Shown here one piece after another: positions 14,382 to 14,412 of a stretch of DNA of 14,412 bases. Position 1 is the stretch's first letter, and each line of letters opens with the position of its first letter. Under the pieces are notes generated by a model. It saw only the letters and a list, made by a program, of their open reading frames with translations. It was not told where the DNA came from and searched no databases. The translations under genes were made by a program, and so were the position numbers. Source of the stretch: Lachnospiraceae bacterium UBA3826 (GTDB taxonomy: Bacteria > Bacillota > Clostridia > Lachnospirales > Lachnospiraceae); NCBI GenBank assembly GCA_002393095.1, contig DGII01000101.1, forward strand, positions 1 to 14,412, in the 5' to 3' direction.

Positions 14382-14412
14382 GTTTACTTCCTCTCTATAC
14401 TTTCTTATATAT

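Noticed and set aside
1..14412. Very frequent CTTAAG hexamers
   Set aside because: Mostly Leu-Lys codon pairs (CTT AAG) in genes on both strands; explained by codon preference rather than a functional repeat.

Overview
The window looks like ordinary chromosome from a low-to-mid GC Firmicute, most likely a motile Lachnospiraceae-type Clostridium. This rests on strong GGAGG-type ribosome binding sites, a TTG start, codon use rich in CTT/AAG/ATA, and a gene set (queT, azlCD, a DtxR-like regulator, and an SPFH, ribbon-helix-helix and LUD cluster) that fits that group. Genus cannot be fixed from sequence alone. I saw no insertion sequence, phage gene, CRISPR array, tRNA or rRNA.

Layout. On the minus strand, 1-1285 is a methyl-accepting chemotaxis protein cut off by the window edge inside its signalling hairpin. 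Diverging from it on the plus strand are ilvE (branched-chain aminotransferase), a hairpin terminator, a very large membrane sensor with beta-propeller repeats, a Y_Y_Y domain and an HD-GYP c-di-GMP phosphodiesterase output, and a YfcC-family carrier. A symmetrical terminator at 7468-7502 meets the next block. That block is all minus strand and reads from 11743 down to 7501: a membrane EAL protein with a degenerate GGDEF domain, a DtxR/IdeR-like metalloregulator, a nitroreductase, azlC and azlD. Diverging from the EAL gene is queT, a queuosine-precursor ECF transporter subunit. Its leader folds into a small pseudoknot that would hide the Shine-Dalgarno sequence. A second symmetrical terminator at 12454-12502 separates queT from a convergent minus-strand operon: SPFH/band-7 membrane protein, a 55-residue Arc-like ribbon-helix-helix protein, and a LUD-domain protein.

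How the genes fit together. Signalling dominates: one chemoreceptor and two membrane-bound c-di-GMP phosphodiesterases of different catalytic classes (HD-GYP and EAL), both with extracytoplasmic sensing regions. The rest concerns amino-acid metabolism and transport (ilvE, AzlCD, YfcC carrier), metal-dependent control, and queuosine-precursor uptake. The most interesting items are the queT leader pseudoknot (preQ1-II-like but without the extra hairpin), the propeller/HD-GYP fusion, iron-type metal ligands in the DtxR-like protein, and the SPFH, RHH and LUD operon.
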